Source of the DNA: Streptomyces olivochromogenes
Lineage (GTDB): Bacteria > Actinomycetota > Actinomycetes > Streptomycetales > Streptomycetaceae
Length of the DNA: 64,000 nt
Direction of reading: 5' to 3'
NCBI RefSeq assembly: GCF_001514115.1
Contig: NZ_KQ948452.1
Span: forward strand, 186,001-250,000
A model generated the notes under the pieces. It saw only the letters and a list, made by a program, of their open reading frames with translations, made no database searches and was not told the origin of the DNA. Positions 28,114-36,305 of this stretch are shown in pieces (within the stretch, counting starts at the first letter, position 1; the number at the start of each line of letters is the position of its first letter). The position numbers and the translations under genes are program-made.

Positions 28114-29475
28114 ATGGACAAGCAGCAGGAGTTCGTGCTCCGGACACTGGAGGAGCGGGACATCCGGTTCGTTCGGCTGTGGTTCACGGACGTGCTGGGC
28201 TTCCTCAAGTCGGTGGCCGTGGCTCCGGCCGAGCTGGAGCAGGCCTTCGACGAGGGCATCGGCTTCGACGGCTCGGCCATCGAGGGCTTCGCCCGTGTGT
28301 ACGAGTCCGACATGATCGCCAAGCCGGACCCGTCGACGTTCCAGGTGCTGCCGTGGCGCGCGGAGGCCCCCGGCACGGCCCGCATGTTCTGCGACATCCT
28401 GATGCCGGACGGCTCCCCGTCCTTCGCGGACCCGCGCTATGTCCTCAAGCGCGCCCTCGCGAAGACCTCCGACCTGGGCTTCACCTTCTACACCCACCCG
28501 GAGATCGAGTTCTTCCTGCTGAAGGACCGCCCGCTGGACGGCTCGCGCCCGACCCCGGCCGACAACTCCGGCTACTTCGACCACACCCCGCAGAACGTCG
28601 GCATGGACTTCCGCCGCCAGGCGATCACCATGCTGGAGTCGATGGGCATCTCGGTCGAGTTCTCCCACCACGAGGGCGCCCCCGGCCAGCAGGAGATCGA
28701 CCTGCGCTACGCCGACGCGCTCTCCACGGCCGACAACATCATGACGTTCCGCCTGGTCATGAAGCAGGTCGCGCTGGAGCAGGGCGTCCAGGCGACGTTC
28801 ATGCCCAAGCCCTTCTCCGAGCACCCCGGCTCTGGCATGCACACGCACCTCTCCCTCTTCGAGGGCGACCGCAACGCGTTCTACGAGTCGGGCTCGGAGT
28901 ACCAGCTTTCGAAGGTCGGCCGCTCCTTCATCGCGGGCCTGCTGAAGCACGCGGCGGAGATCTCCGCCGTCACCAACCAGTGGGTCAACTCCTACAAGCG
29001 CATCTGGGGCGGCTCGGAGCGCACCGCGGGCGCCGGCGGCGAGGCCCCCTCGTACATCTGCTGGGGCCACAACAACCGCTCCGCGCTCGTCCGCGTCCCG
29101 ATGTACAAGCCCGGCAAGACCGGCTCCGCACGCGTCGAGGTCCGCTCCATCGACTCGGGCGCGAACCCGTACCTGGCCTACGCCCTGCTCCTGGCCGCCG
29201 GCCTGAAGGGCATCGAGGAGGGCTACGAGCTCCCGCCCGGCGCCGACGACGACGTCTGGGCCCTCTCCGACGCCGAGCGCCGCGCGATGGGCATCGAGCC
29301 CCTGCCCCAGAACCTCGGCGAGGCCCTCACCCTCATGCAGCGCAGTGAACTGGTCGCCGAGACCCTCGGCGAACACGTCTTCGACTTCTTCCTGCGCAAC
29401 AAGAAGTCGGAGTGGGAGGAGTACCGCTCCGAGGTCACCGCCTTCGAGCTCCGCAAGAACCTGCCGGTGCTGTAA
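28114..29475 (+). CDS. glnA2: Glutamine-synthetase-like enzyme, GlnA2 group
   Basis: 453 residues from ATG 28114 (M-D-K-Q-Q-E-F-V-L-R). The GS fold has G-F-D-G-S-A-I-E-G-F, E-I-E-F-F-L, E-F-S-H-H-E-G-A-P-G-Q-Q-E (metal site), G-S-G-M-H-T-H-L-S-L, N-R-S-A-L-V-R-V-P and R-S-I-D-S-G-A-N-P-Y. A Tyr before E-L-P-P aligns with the adenylylated Tyr loop of GSI-beta. S. coelicolor GlnA2 is reported to gamma-glutamylate polyamines rather than make glutamine. The assignment to this paralogue rests on the neighbouring nadE and glnE and the N-terminus. A strong terminator follows. The 237 bp upstream shows no gene. Confidence 0.88.
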   Translation: MDKQQEFVLRTLEERDIRFVRLWFTDVLGFLKSVAVAPAELEQAFDEGIGFDGSAIEGFARVYESDMIAKPDPSTFQVLPWRAEAPGTARMFCDILMPDGSPSFADPRYVLKRALAKTSDLGFTFYTHPEIEFFLLKDRPLDGSRPTPADNSGYFDHTPQNVGMDFRRQAITMLESMGISVEFSHHEGAPGQQEIDLRYADALSTADNIMTFRLVMKQVALEQGVQATFMPKPFSEHPGSGMHTHLSLFEGDRNAFYESGSEYQLSKVGRSFIAGLLKHAAEISAVTNQWVNSYKRIWGGSERTAGAGGEAPSYICWGHNNRSALVRVPMYKPGKTGSARVEVRSIDSGANPYLAYALLLAAGLKGIEEGYELPPGADDDVWALSDAERRAMGIEPLPQNLGEALTLMQRSELVAETLGEHVFDFFLRNKKSEWEEYRSEVTAFELRKNLPVL

Positions 29476-29510
29476 GCGCAGGTCAGCGCGGCTTTCCCGC
29501 CAGAACGGCA

Positions 29511-29545
29511 CGTAGGGCCGACGGTCACCGACCGTCGGCCCTACG
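29511..29545 (+). terminator. Terminator of glnA2
   Basis: CGTAGGGCCGACGGT (29511-29525) and ACCGTCGGCCCTACG (29531-29545) form a perfect 15-bp stem with a 5-nt loop, 36 bp after the stop. It also separates glnA2 from the integrase remnant, whose stop lies just beyond on the other strand. Confidence 0.88.
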
Positions 29546-29550
29546 GCGTC

Positions 29551-29848
29551 TTACAGGCCCTGGGCCGTCTGTGGGCCGTCAGGCGGTGAATCGGTGCCCG
29601 TGTACATGCTGTCCACGGCCTTCCGGGTCCGGCTGTCGCTGCTCGGCATGAACTGCGTGTATACCCGGAGCGTGAACCCCGGACCGGTGTGCCCGAGGTA
29701 CGTAGTCAGTGCCTTGATGTTCTCGCCGGCGTCCAGCCGGCCGCAGCCACGGCAACGTCACTTCCACCGGAGGGACCGTCTCCCGATGCCGCTCGAGTAC
29801 GTGGGCGACGCGGTGGGACAACGGCACGTCGCGCACCTTTGCAGTGGC
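29551..29848 (-). pseudogene. Decayed tyrosine-recombinase (integrase) gene
   Basis: Two integrase pieces lie on the minus strand in different frames. The first (about 29848-29740) reads V-R-D-V-P-L-S-H-R-V-A-H-V-L, then P-P-V-E-V-T-L-P-W, as in the middle of actinomycete element integrases. The second (about 29737-29551) reads L-D-A-G-E-N-I-K-A-L-T-T-Y-L-G-H, then L-R-V-Y-T-Q-F-M-P-S-S, ending in a TAA. It contains the catalytic His and Tyr region. The stretch between them and the whole N-terminus with the Arg of box I are missing, and the frame changes at the joint. It cannot make an active enzyme. It lies directly after the GntR gene, with only a stop codon between. Confidence 0.85.
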
Positions 29849-30217
29849 TCAGCGAGCAGCGATTCGGAGACCGGACAGGCCCACTCCGTCAGCTCCGGCA
29901 AGCTGCGGACGCTTCTCTCGAACCGGCGCGGTGCGGACCGTCCGCACCTTGCCCTGCCCCCTACTTGCCGGCACGCCGGCGGCTTCCAGGTTGTCGAGAG
30001 CCTTGGTCACCGTGGGCCGCGAGACTCCGAACCTTGTAGCCAGCGCGGACGCGCTCGGGAAGGCTGCCCCCACCTCAAGGCCCTCATCCGCGATGATGTC
30101 GCGCATCAGGTCCGCGGCTGACGGAAGCTCCGTCAGCTCCGGGTCGTTCGCGACCGGAGCCTTCACCGCGTCCGCGACCTTGAGAAAGGTCCCCCGAGGA
30201 CTGGCATGCTCCGACAC
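29849..30217 (-). CDS. GntR-family regulator, KorSA-like
   Basis: 122 residues from GTG 30217, which has GGAGGGCGA upstream; ATG 30241 and a TTG at 30292 overlapping the Nudix stop (TTGA) are alternatives. The winged helix reads L-M-R-D-I-I-A-D-E-G, then F-P-S-A-S-A-L-A-T-R-F-G-V-S-R-P-T-V-T-K-A-L-D-N-L. No effector domain follows, only a basic tail. That form is usual in transfer repressors such as KorSA of pSAM2. The last residues run straight into the integrase remnant, so the C-terminus may be altered by the deletion. Confidence 0.75.
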   Translation of the reverse strand: MSEHASPRGTFLKVADAVKAPVANDPELTELPSAADLMRDIIADEGLEVGAAFPSASALATRFGVSRPTVTKALDNLEAAGVPASRGQGKVRTVRTAPVREKRPQLAGADGVGLSGLRIAAR

Positions 30218-30288
30218 TCGCCCTCCCTCTCCCTGTGCCATCAAGCCGGATGCACCTCTTCCTCGGCGCGGAGACTCGCCTGCGTGCC

Positions 30289-30852
30289 TCAAGGGCTGGG
30301 CAGGTGACCGAGTGCGTGGGCAAGAGCCAGCGCAGCCAATGACATTCCGTCCTCAATGCGCCCCTGGGCTACCCAATGCCATAGCTCTCGGATGTGGAGC
30401 CAGCGCACGGCGGCAACTTCTTGCACGTCAACTACTTGCCCTGTGGGCTCGTTGACCCGTGCGAGCACTACGGCAACCCGGTTCGCCAACATTCCTGAAT
30501 CTGGTGTCATAACGCCCAAGAGTTCGAATTCAGTGTCTTGCACACCAAGCTCTTCGTGGAGTTCCATCCGGGCAGTGACGAGGGGGTCGTGATCGTGGGA
30601 GAAACCGCGAGGAAAGCCCCACTGCCATGATCCCACCGGGTAGCGATATATGTGAACGAGTCCGACATTCATTCCATGGATGGGCAGTATCACGACGCCT
30701 GGACCTTCGCCACGGTTTGTGATTCTCAGGTACCGGCCATGGGTGCCGTCCGGGAACTCCACCTCGTCATCGAAGACCTCGGAGAAGCGATTCGCGTAGG
30801 CGAGGACCTCGCGCTTTCGGCGGATGGGCTCGGGGCCTCCCGGGTTTCTCAA
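30289..30852 (-). CDS. Nudix hydrolase-like protein
   Basis: 187 residues from TTG 30852, which overlaps the stop of the 509-residue gene in TTGA. Features are V-L-A-Y-A-N-R-F-S-E-V-F-D-D, V-I-L-P-I-H-G-M-N-V-G-L-V-H-I-Y-R-Y-P-V-G-S-W-Q-W-G-F-P-R, then a Nudix box with M-E-L-H-E-E-L-G-V. The box is one residue short and lacks the usual Arg before E-L-x-E-E, so catalysis is uncertain. pSAM2-type elements carry a Nudix protein, Pif, that blocks transfer into host cells; the GntR neighbour fits that setting. Cytosolic. Confidence 0.75.
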   Translation of the reverse strand: MRNPGGPEPIRRKREVLAYANRFSEVFDDEVEFPDGTHGRYLRITNRGEGPGVVILPIHGMNVGLVHIYRYPVGSWQWGFPRGFSHDHDPLVTARMELHEELGVQDTEFELLGVMTPDSGMLANRVAVVLARVNEPTGQVVDVQEVAAVRWLHIRELWHWVAQGRIEDGMSLAALALAHALGHLPSP

Positions 30853-32378
30853 GACTGATAGCCCCTCACGTCGACGACTCTTCCGAGTGCATGGGCTCGG
30901 CGCCGCGTGCCCTGCCAGCGGCGGGCGGACTGAACTCCCTCTTTGGTCATGGTGGGGGCAAGTGCCCCGATGGCTATTGCGGAGAATTCGAGAACGCTCG
31001 GAAATTGCCAGAGCGCGGCCGCAATTGCAGGTCCGGTGGCACCACTTCCGGTAAGGAAGACCTGAACTCCAAATTTTCCTACGAGGCCGGCATCACCCTG
31101 ACCGCCGAGGATGGAGGCGACGCAGGCAAGATGAGCATCAAGTGCCTTTCGGGCGGCTGTAGCGTTCTCCGCCGCAGCCAACTTGTCCATCCCTTTCCAG
31201 AAGGGCGACCGGGCCCGGCCTGAACCTCCCCGCTGCGCCCGAGCATCAAGGAGGGCGGCGATTGCGTCTACCGCATTATCCCGCAGATTCGAAAACTGGC
31301 CGAGGGTCCGACTCTCCGTGACGGTTGCTTGCGAATTGAGCCGCACCTCGAACAGTGGATGTTCCTCTGATTCGCCTGCCGATACGTCCTGATGTGGCAA
31401 CCAAGCTGGTCGGTACGTTGCGGAACGATATTGCGCGATCGCCAGCTCTTGCGCGATCGCGCGTGAGATGAGGATCCGATCCCCGACGGATACGTCAGTA
31501 CTGAAGGTCGCGGGCGCAATTCCGATAGAATCAGCCACGATCACATTGTGCAAGGTGTCAACGAACTCGATTACTAGATTGAGAGTACTTTTGCTTCCGA
31601 CGATTTCCTCCGGTGTCCGACGATCCGGATCGTCGGGCCACGGGTCTGGGATTCGCAAACGACTGCGTTCATTGAACGCCCCAGAACGCGTAGGATCAAG
31701 ACGGCGAATCGCGCTCACGAGCTCCGCATGTACCTCACGGAAGGGTTCGGGAAGAGATTGCGCCGCTCGGCCCATCGGGGATGTCTCCGCAATGGTGGAG
31801 GTGAGCAGCTCTCCCAGCCCCAATGGTGCAGCTGGGGGATTCGCCCTCACTCGGGGCAGACCTCGGAATTCCGTGCGAATCTCGTTCAGCGCCTGCGCCC
31901 GGATGTCTCCTATCCAGTCGCTGTTGAGTAGGCGATCAAAGCTCTCGGACTGCCAGCGAACATGATGAGAATCAAGACCGTATTGTTCCGGCTTGTGGAG
32001 TTCCGGTAGCAAAGAACTCAAAAATGGATGATTCTTGTCGAAGGCGCGACCAAGAATGCTTGTTGCGGCGTCTTCGAAGGAATTTGCCCTGAAGAGATGA
32101 AGCCGAAAGGGGTGTTCGTTGATGGCTGTCGCATTGCGGGCCTGTAGCACTGTGTGTGCGACACTGAGGAATCCAGTGGAATCAAACGCATAAGACTGTG
32201 GAACGACGACATCGCGCCCAAGTGCAAGCGTCATGAGTACTTCGATAAAGACCTGAAGCTCGTGGTCGTCCCGTCGCTGCCGCTCGGAGTCCGAGATGCC
32301 AGTCGGACCTGGCCAGGGCATCCGAACAGAGTCGAGTGACTCCAGGTACTGGAGATCTTGACCGCTTGAGAGAGTCAT
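30849..32378 (-). CDS. Unknown 509-residue protein in a low-GC patch
   Basis: ATG 32378 follows AGGGGCGGAT; the end is V-D-V-R-G-Y-Q-S, stop at 30849-30851. I recognise no family. The N-terminus has L-T-A-L-A-L-less V-F-I-E-V-L-M-T-L-A-L-G-R-D-V-V-V-P-Q-S-Y-A-F-D-S, a compact conserved-looking block. The middle is mostly helical and charged. Residues about 440-485 (F-L-T-G-S-G-A-T-G-P-A-I-A-A-A-L-W and F-S-A-I-A-I-G-A-L-A-P-T-M) are hydrophobic. G+C is much lower than in neighbours (28 of 60 bases at 31561-31620). Translationally coupled to the Nudix gene. It looks like cargo of a past integrative element, perhaps defence or toxin-related, but that is a guess. Confidence 0.75.
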   Translation of the reverse strand: MTLSSGQDLQYLESLDSVRMPWPGPTGISDSERQRRDDHELQVFIEVLMTLALGRDVVVPQSYAFDSTGFLSVAHTVLQARNATAINEHPFRLHLFRANSFEDAATSILGRAFDKNHPFLSSLLPELHKPEQYGLDSHHVRWQSESFDRLLNSDWIGDIRAQALNEIRTEFRGLPRVRANPPAAPLGLGELLTSTIAETSPMGRAAQSLPEPFREVHAELVSAIRRLDPTRSGAFNERSRLRIPDPWPDDPDRRTPEEIVGSKSTLNLVIEFVDTLHNVIVADSIGIAPATFSTDVSVGDRILISRAIAQELAIAQYRSATYRPAWLPHQDVSAGESEEHPLFEVRLNSQATVTESRTLGQFSNLRDNAVDAIAALLDARAQRGGSGRARSPFWKGMDKLAAAENATAARKALDAHLACVASILGGQGDAGLVGKFGVQVFLTGSGATGPAIAAALWQFPSVLEFSAIAIGALAPTMTKEGVQSARRWQGTRRRAHALGRVVDVRGYQS

Positions 32379-32663
32379 ATCCGCCCCTGAGGTGCCAAGC
32401 CAGCCCCGCCGCTACTCAACGCTACCGCCAGTCGCCCCGGAGTGTGCACATGAAGCTGCGCTCCCGGCAGATTTCTACGCCCGTCAACTAGGGCCTGCCC
32501 ACGGTCTTGACGGGCGTCTGCCTGACATGACGAGCGCCCATCAGTGTGGGACGGATGTCGGCTGAGTGTGCCATTTGGTGTGGTCAGCCACGGTCAATGA
32601 CGGCTCGCAGCAGTCGAGATGCGTCGTTGACCGTGGCTGCAGTCCATGCGTGCGGGACTTTCC
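32379..32663. other. Gap with two inverted repeats at the edge of the foreign patch
   Basis: GCCCGTCAA (32479-32487) and TTGACGGGC (32507-32515) are inverted around 19 nt. CAGCCACGGTCAATGACG (32585-32602) and CGTCGTTGACCGTGGCTG (32622-32639) are inverted around 19 nt with one mismatch in 18. The second is close to the stop of the sigma gene and may end its transcript. Both could also belong to an old recombination junction. No gene is seen. Confidence 0.6.
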
Positions 32664-33317
32664 CTAGGCCGCAGGTGGGAGCGGGGTACAGGGATCGACT
32701 CGGGCGCGGCGCGCGCCGGGACTCAGGCAGGCGGGGGCCTGGCCATGCCGGCGCGTGGTGTGTTTCTCGACGAGTCCGTGCTCGCCTGCGTAGTCCTGCA
32801 GCAGTTGCCGCAGGTGGTGCCGGGCCCGGTAGATGCGGGAGCCGACGGTGTTCGTGGTCACGCCCGTGAAGTCGGCGGTCTCCTGATAGGTGAAGCCCTC
32901 GACGTCACAGAGGTAGATGGTCACCCGTTGCTCGGGGGAAAGGGCGCGCAGGGCTGCCCGGACGTCCGGGTCGCCGAGGCGGTCCAGCACCTCGGCCTCG
33001 GCCGAGCGCAGTCCCGGCGGCATGTGGGACTCGGCGTGGACCTGCTGCCAGTCCTCGATCTCGTCGGTGCGGCTGCGCGGCGGCTCGCGCCGTGCCTTGC
33101 GGTGGTTGTTGAGGAAGGTGTTGATCAGGATGCGGTCGAGCCAGGCTCTGAGGTTGGTGCCCTGCTGGAACTGGTCGAAGTGCGCGTATGCCTTGGCGTA
33201 GGCCTCCTGCACCAGGTCTTCGGCGTCGTCCGGATTACGGGTCATGCGCAACGCGGCCAAGTACATGCGAGGGCGGAATTCCAGGGCACATGCGAAGCCG
33301 GTGATGGACGTGGGCAT
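32664..33317 (-). CDS. ECF sigma factor, SigR-like
   Basis: 217 residues from ATG 33317, with AAGGAGG 9 nt upstream. Region 2 reads [25 protein letters not shown] and region 2.4 [32 protein letters not shown] lies between. Region 4 reads [17 protein letters not shown]. These are close to SigR, the thiol-stress sigma factor. A C-terminal tail of about 30 residues follows. No RsrA-like HxxxCxxC anti-sigma gene is next to it, so its control is unknown. It ends the operon starting with MarR. Confidence 0.92.
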   Translation of the reverse strand: MPTSITGFACALEFRPRMYLAALRMTRNPDDAEDLVQEAYAKAYAHFDQFQQGTNLRAWLDRILINTFLNNHRKARREPPRSRTDEIEDWQQVHAESHMPPGLRSAEAEVLDRLGDPDVRAALRALSPEQRVTIYLCDVEGFTYQETADFTGVTTNTVGSRIYRARHHLRQLLQDYAGEHGLVEKHTTRRHGQAPACLSPGARRARVDPCTPLPPAA

Positions 33318-33337
33318 CGATGGTTTCCTCCTTCGAC

Positions 33338-34315
33338 TCACTGCACGTGCGTTGCCGTTCCGCGGGGTGTGGGCCGTACATGAGCCGCCGCGTGGTCCGA
33401 GGCGCTCGTCGTTGGGGTCTCGTCGTCCGCCGGCGTGGCCGTGTCCGACGTGCCGGCCGGCTTGCCGGACAGGGTGTGGTTACGGGACAGGCGGGTCACA
33501 GCCGTCGCCGCCAGTGCGAGGCAGAGGAGTTGGAGGGGCAGCCACCAGCCGCCGCGCAGGGTTTCGCCGTAGAGGGTGATGCCCAGGGTGAGGCTGACGA
33601 GGGCGTCTCCGAGGGTCAGTGCCGGCTGGGAGGCGATCAGTGGTCCGGACTGTAGGGCGTTCTCCAGCAGGAACAAAGAGCACACGCCCGTCGCGGCGAA
33701 GGCGTAGGTCTGCCAGGAGGTGAAGAAGGCGGCGATGCCCTCACGGCTGAGGGTGTCGGTGGAGGACTTCATCAACGCGGCGGTCAGGGCGTAGCCGATG
33801 GCGGCGGCCAGACCCATGCAGGCGGCGCGGCTTGGGCCCACGCGGCGCCTGACCGCGAGGGTGCACAGCACCGCCATGGCTCCGAGGCAACAGGCCATCA
33901 CCGCTGTCCACAGTGAGGCGGGGGCTTGGAGGGTGCCTCCGCCGGGTGCGGCCGCGAACAGTCCCAGGCAGAGACTGACGACGATGCTGCCGACAGAGAG
34001 CCAGGTCGCCCGGGGCATCGGGTGACGGAAGGCGATACCCGCGACGAGCAGGGTGAACGGCAACTCCAGCAGGAAGACCGGCTGTACGACGGCCAGGGGG
34101 CCGGTGGCCAGTGCGGCGCCCTGAAAGAGTGCCGCGAGGAGGACGCCTCCGATCCCGAGCACCCAGACGGGCGTGCGGAGCAGGTCCCACATCAGGCCGA
34201 TCCGGAACCCGTCGGACCGCGGGACGATCAGGGCGGCCCGACGCTGCATCACGTTTCCAAGAGCGTTGCTCGCGGCCGCGAGCACGGCGCAGACAAGCGA
34301 CACGGCGATCAGCAC
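33338..34315 (-). CDS. DMT-superfamily (EamA/NIPA-like) membrane carrier
   Basis: 325 residues. Ten membrane helices are visible, opening [26 protein letters not shown], the start typical of the DMT proteins that resemble magnesium or metabolite carriers. [16 protein letters not shown] lies in the first half and [12 protein letters not shown] in the second. A Thr/Pro-rich cytosolic tail closes the protein. Start overlaps the upstream 64-codon gene by 7 bp; the sigma gene begins 20 bp after its stop. Confidence 0.88.
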   Translation of the reverse strand: MLIAVSLVCAVLAAASNALGNVMQRRAALIVPRSDGFRIGLMWDLLRTPVWVLGIGGVLLAALFQGAALATGPLAVVQPVFLLELPFTLLVAGIAFRHPMPRATWLSVGSIVVSLCLGLFAAAPGGGTLQAPASLWTAVMACCLGAMAVLCTLAVRRRVGPSRAACMGLAAAIGYALTAALMKSSTDTLSREGIAAFFTSWQTYAFAATGVCSLFLLENALQSGPLIASQPALTLGDALVSLTLGITLYGETLRGGWWLPLQLLCLALAATAVTRLSRNHTLSGKPAGTSDTATPADDETPTTSASDHAAAHVRPTPRGTATHVQ

Positions 34316-34503
34316 GACGACCTCCTCTGGGCGGACGGCGGACGACGGACGGCGGACGGCAGCCGAAGTTCACGTTCGCGGTCCCGGCGGCGCTCACCGC
34401 GCGGGAGGACGTTCGCGCCGATGGCGATGGCGATGGCGATGGCGATGGCGGTGATCAGCACCGAGGTCCCCAGCGTGTACGCGATCGCGTTCGCCGCACC
34501 CAC
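34309..34503 (-). CDS. 64-residue single-span membrane protein with Ala-Ile repeat
   Basis: GTG 34503 follows GAAGGAGACAAC, an excellent ribosome site. The product has one membrane helix whose core is I-T-A-I-A-I-A-I-A-I-A-I-G, encoded by five copies of a hexamer (34420-34449). A cytosolic R/E-rich tail (R-G-E-R-R-R-D-R-E-R-E-L-R-L-P) follows. It overlaps the DMT start by 7 bp and follows the MFS-USP gene by 36 bp. This placement suggests a real subunit or regulator of one of the two carriers. Slippage in the hexamer could alter helix length. No family recognised. Confidence 0.65.
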   Translation of the reverse strand: MGAANAIAYTLGTSVLITAIAIAIAIAIGANVLPRGERRRDRERELRLPSAVRRPPSAQRRSSC

Positions 34504-34539
34504 GTTGTCTCCTTCTTGCCGGCGCCGTGCCCGTCCGCG

Positions 34540-36261
34540 CTACGCGCTCTTGGTGCGCAGCTCCTCCAGTGACGCTGCCGTCAACCGGTGTGGTGTCCGG
34601 CCGGGTTCGACCAGGACGACGGTGGAGGCCGCGGCGTGGGTCAGCGCGGCGGTGAAGCTGCCGTCGGTGAACTGTGCCACCGGTCCGCGCGGGGACCGGC
34701 CGATCGCGATCGTGTGTGCTTCGACGTCGGCGGCGTGCTGGGCGAGGACCCTGCCGGCCGTGGCGTGGTCACCGATGCTGGTGAGTACCTGGCCGGTGGC
34801 GGTGACGCCGTGTGCGGCGAGGTGGTTGAGGTGGGCGAGCACTGCGGCGCGTGCGTGGTCGGCGTCCTCGGTGTCGATGGCCTGCTCCTCGATCACGGCG
34901 GTCTCACGGACGTGGACGACCTCCAGCGTGCTGTCGGTGTCGCGGGCGATCGCGGCGGCCTCGTCGACGATCAGGGCGGCGTCCTCGGTGGCGCCGACCG
35001 CCACGATGACCGGGCGGTACCCGGGCTCCGGGGTGGCCCCGACACGCTCGAGGGTCGGGCGCACCGTCTCGCCGTGGGCCTCGTTCTTCTCCGCAGCGCT
35101 GACCAGCTTGTGGCCCGAGGCGAGGACGAAGACCGCGAGGATGAAGGCGGCGCCGCCGAGGTAGAACGGGACGCTCAGGCTGGTGGCGTCGGCGAGCTTG
35201 CCGGCGACGAACGGAGCCAGGCCGCCTCCGATGAACCGGACGAAGCCGTAGGTCGAGGAGGCGACCGATCGCTCGACCGGGGAGACGAGCATGACGGCCT
35301 GGGTGGTGAGGGTGTTGTTGATACCGATGAACGCGCCGCTGACGATGACCGCGACGATCACGGCGACGGGGCTGTTGACGCCGACGGCGATGACCGTCAT
35401 GACGATGCCGAGCCCGATCAGGTTGCCGTAGAGCACCGGGGCGGTGCCGAAACGTGCCTGCAGGCGGGGGGCGACGAACACGCTGAAGGCGGCGACCAGT
35501 AGGCCCCAGCCGGTGAAAACCAGGCCGAGCTGCTGGGCGTCGAGCTCCATGGGGTACGGCGCGTAGCCGAGCATGGTGAAGAATCCCCAGTTGTACAGCA
35601 GCGCCATGATGCCCATGGTGAGCAGGCCGCGGTGCCGCAACGCCTTGAGCGGGGCGGCCAGTGAGCTGCGGTGCTCGGGTTTGGGCAGCGCGGGGACGAA
35701 CGCGATCGTGGCGATCAGGGCGACGGCCATGAGTACGGCGACGCCGAAGAACGGTCCGCGCCAGCTGATGGTGCCCAGTTCACCGCCGAGCAGCGGGCCG
35801 ACCGCGATGCCGAGACCGAGTGCGGCTTCGTAGAGGATGATCGCTCCGCCGAAGCCGCCGCTGGCCGAGGCGACGATGACCGCCAGGCTGGTGGCGATGA
35901 ACAGGGCGTTGCCCAGGCCCCAGCCTGCGCGGAAGCCGACGATGCCGCCTATCGAGCCGGAGGCGCCGGCGAGTGCGGAGAACACGACGATCAGTACCAG
36001 GCCTATGACCAGCGTGCGCTTGGCGCCGATCCGGCTGGAGACCCACCCCACCACGAGCATCGCGACCGCGGTCACGACCAGGTAGCTGGTGAACAGCAGC
36101 GACACCTGACTCGGTGTGGCATGGAGGTTCTTCGCGAGCGAGGGAAGGATCGGGTCGACCAGGCCGATGCCCATGAACGAGATGACGCAGGCGAACGCCA
36201 CGGCCCAGACAGCACGTGGCTGCTTGAACAGGCTCGCCGTTGTCCCATGCGTTGCGCTCAT
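34540..36261 (-). CDS. MFS transporter fused to a universal stress protein domain
   Basis: 573 residues. Residues about 15-400 form a twelve-helix MFS carrier: F-M-G-I-G-L-V-D-P-I-L-P-S-L in TM1 and G-W-V-S-S-R-I-G-A-K-R-T-L in the 2-3 loop, like drug/proton antiporters. Residues about 425-560 form a USP domain: P-V-I-V-A-V-G-A-T-E-D-A-A at its start, V-V-H-V-R-E, and A-I-G-R-S-P-R-G-P-V-A-Q-F-T-D-G-S, which resembles the ATP-binding G-x2-G-x9-G-S/T loop. The fusion implies nucleotide- or stress-dependent control of transport. It follows the MarR gene by 44 bp in the same operon. Confidence 0.92.
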   Translation of the reverse strand: MSATHGTTASLFKQPRAVWAVAFACVISFMGIGLVDPILPSLAKNLHATPSQVSLLFTSYLVVTAVAMLVVGWVSSRIGAKRTLVIGLVLIVVFSALAGASGSIGGIVGFRAGWGLGNALFIATSLAVIVASASGGFGGAIILYEAALGLGIAVGPLLGGELGTISWRGPFFGVAVLMAVALIATIAFVPALPKPEHRSSLAAPLKALRHRGLLTMGIMALLYNWGFFTMLGYAPYPMELDAQQLGLVFTGWGLLVAAFSVFVAPRLQARFGTAPVLYGNLIGLGIVMTVIAVGVNSPVAVIVAVIVSGAFIGINNTLTTQAVMLVSPVERSVASSTYGFVRFIGGGLAPFVAGKLADATSLSVPFYLGGAAFILAVFVLASGHKLVSAAEKNEAHGETVRPTLERVGATPEPGYRPVIVAVGATEDAALIVDEAAAIARDTDSTLEVVHVRETAVIEEQAIDTEDADHARAAVLAHLNHLAAHGVTATGQVLTSIGDHATAGRVLAQHAADVEAHTIAIGRSPRGPVAQFTDGSFTAALTHAAASTVVLVEPGRTPHRLTAASLEELRTKSA

Positions 36262-36305
36262 TGCCTATTTTCTCCCGGAAGGTTGTCTCTCATCGATGCC
36301 GACGG

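Noticed and set aside
29476..32700. tRNA gene as an attachment site for the decayed element
   Set aside because: No cloverleaf or T-loop (GGTTCGAATCC-type) sequence could be found by eye around either edge.
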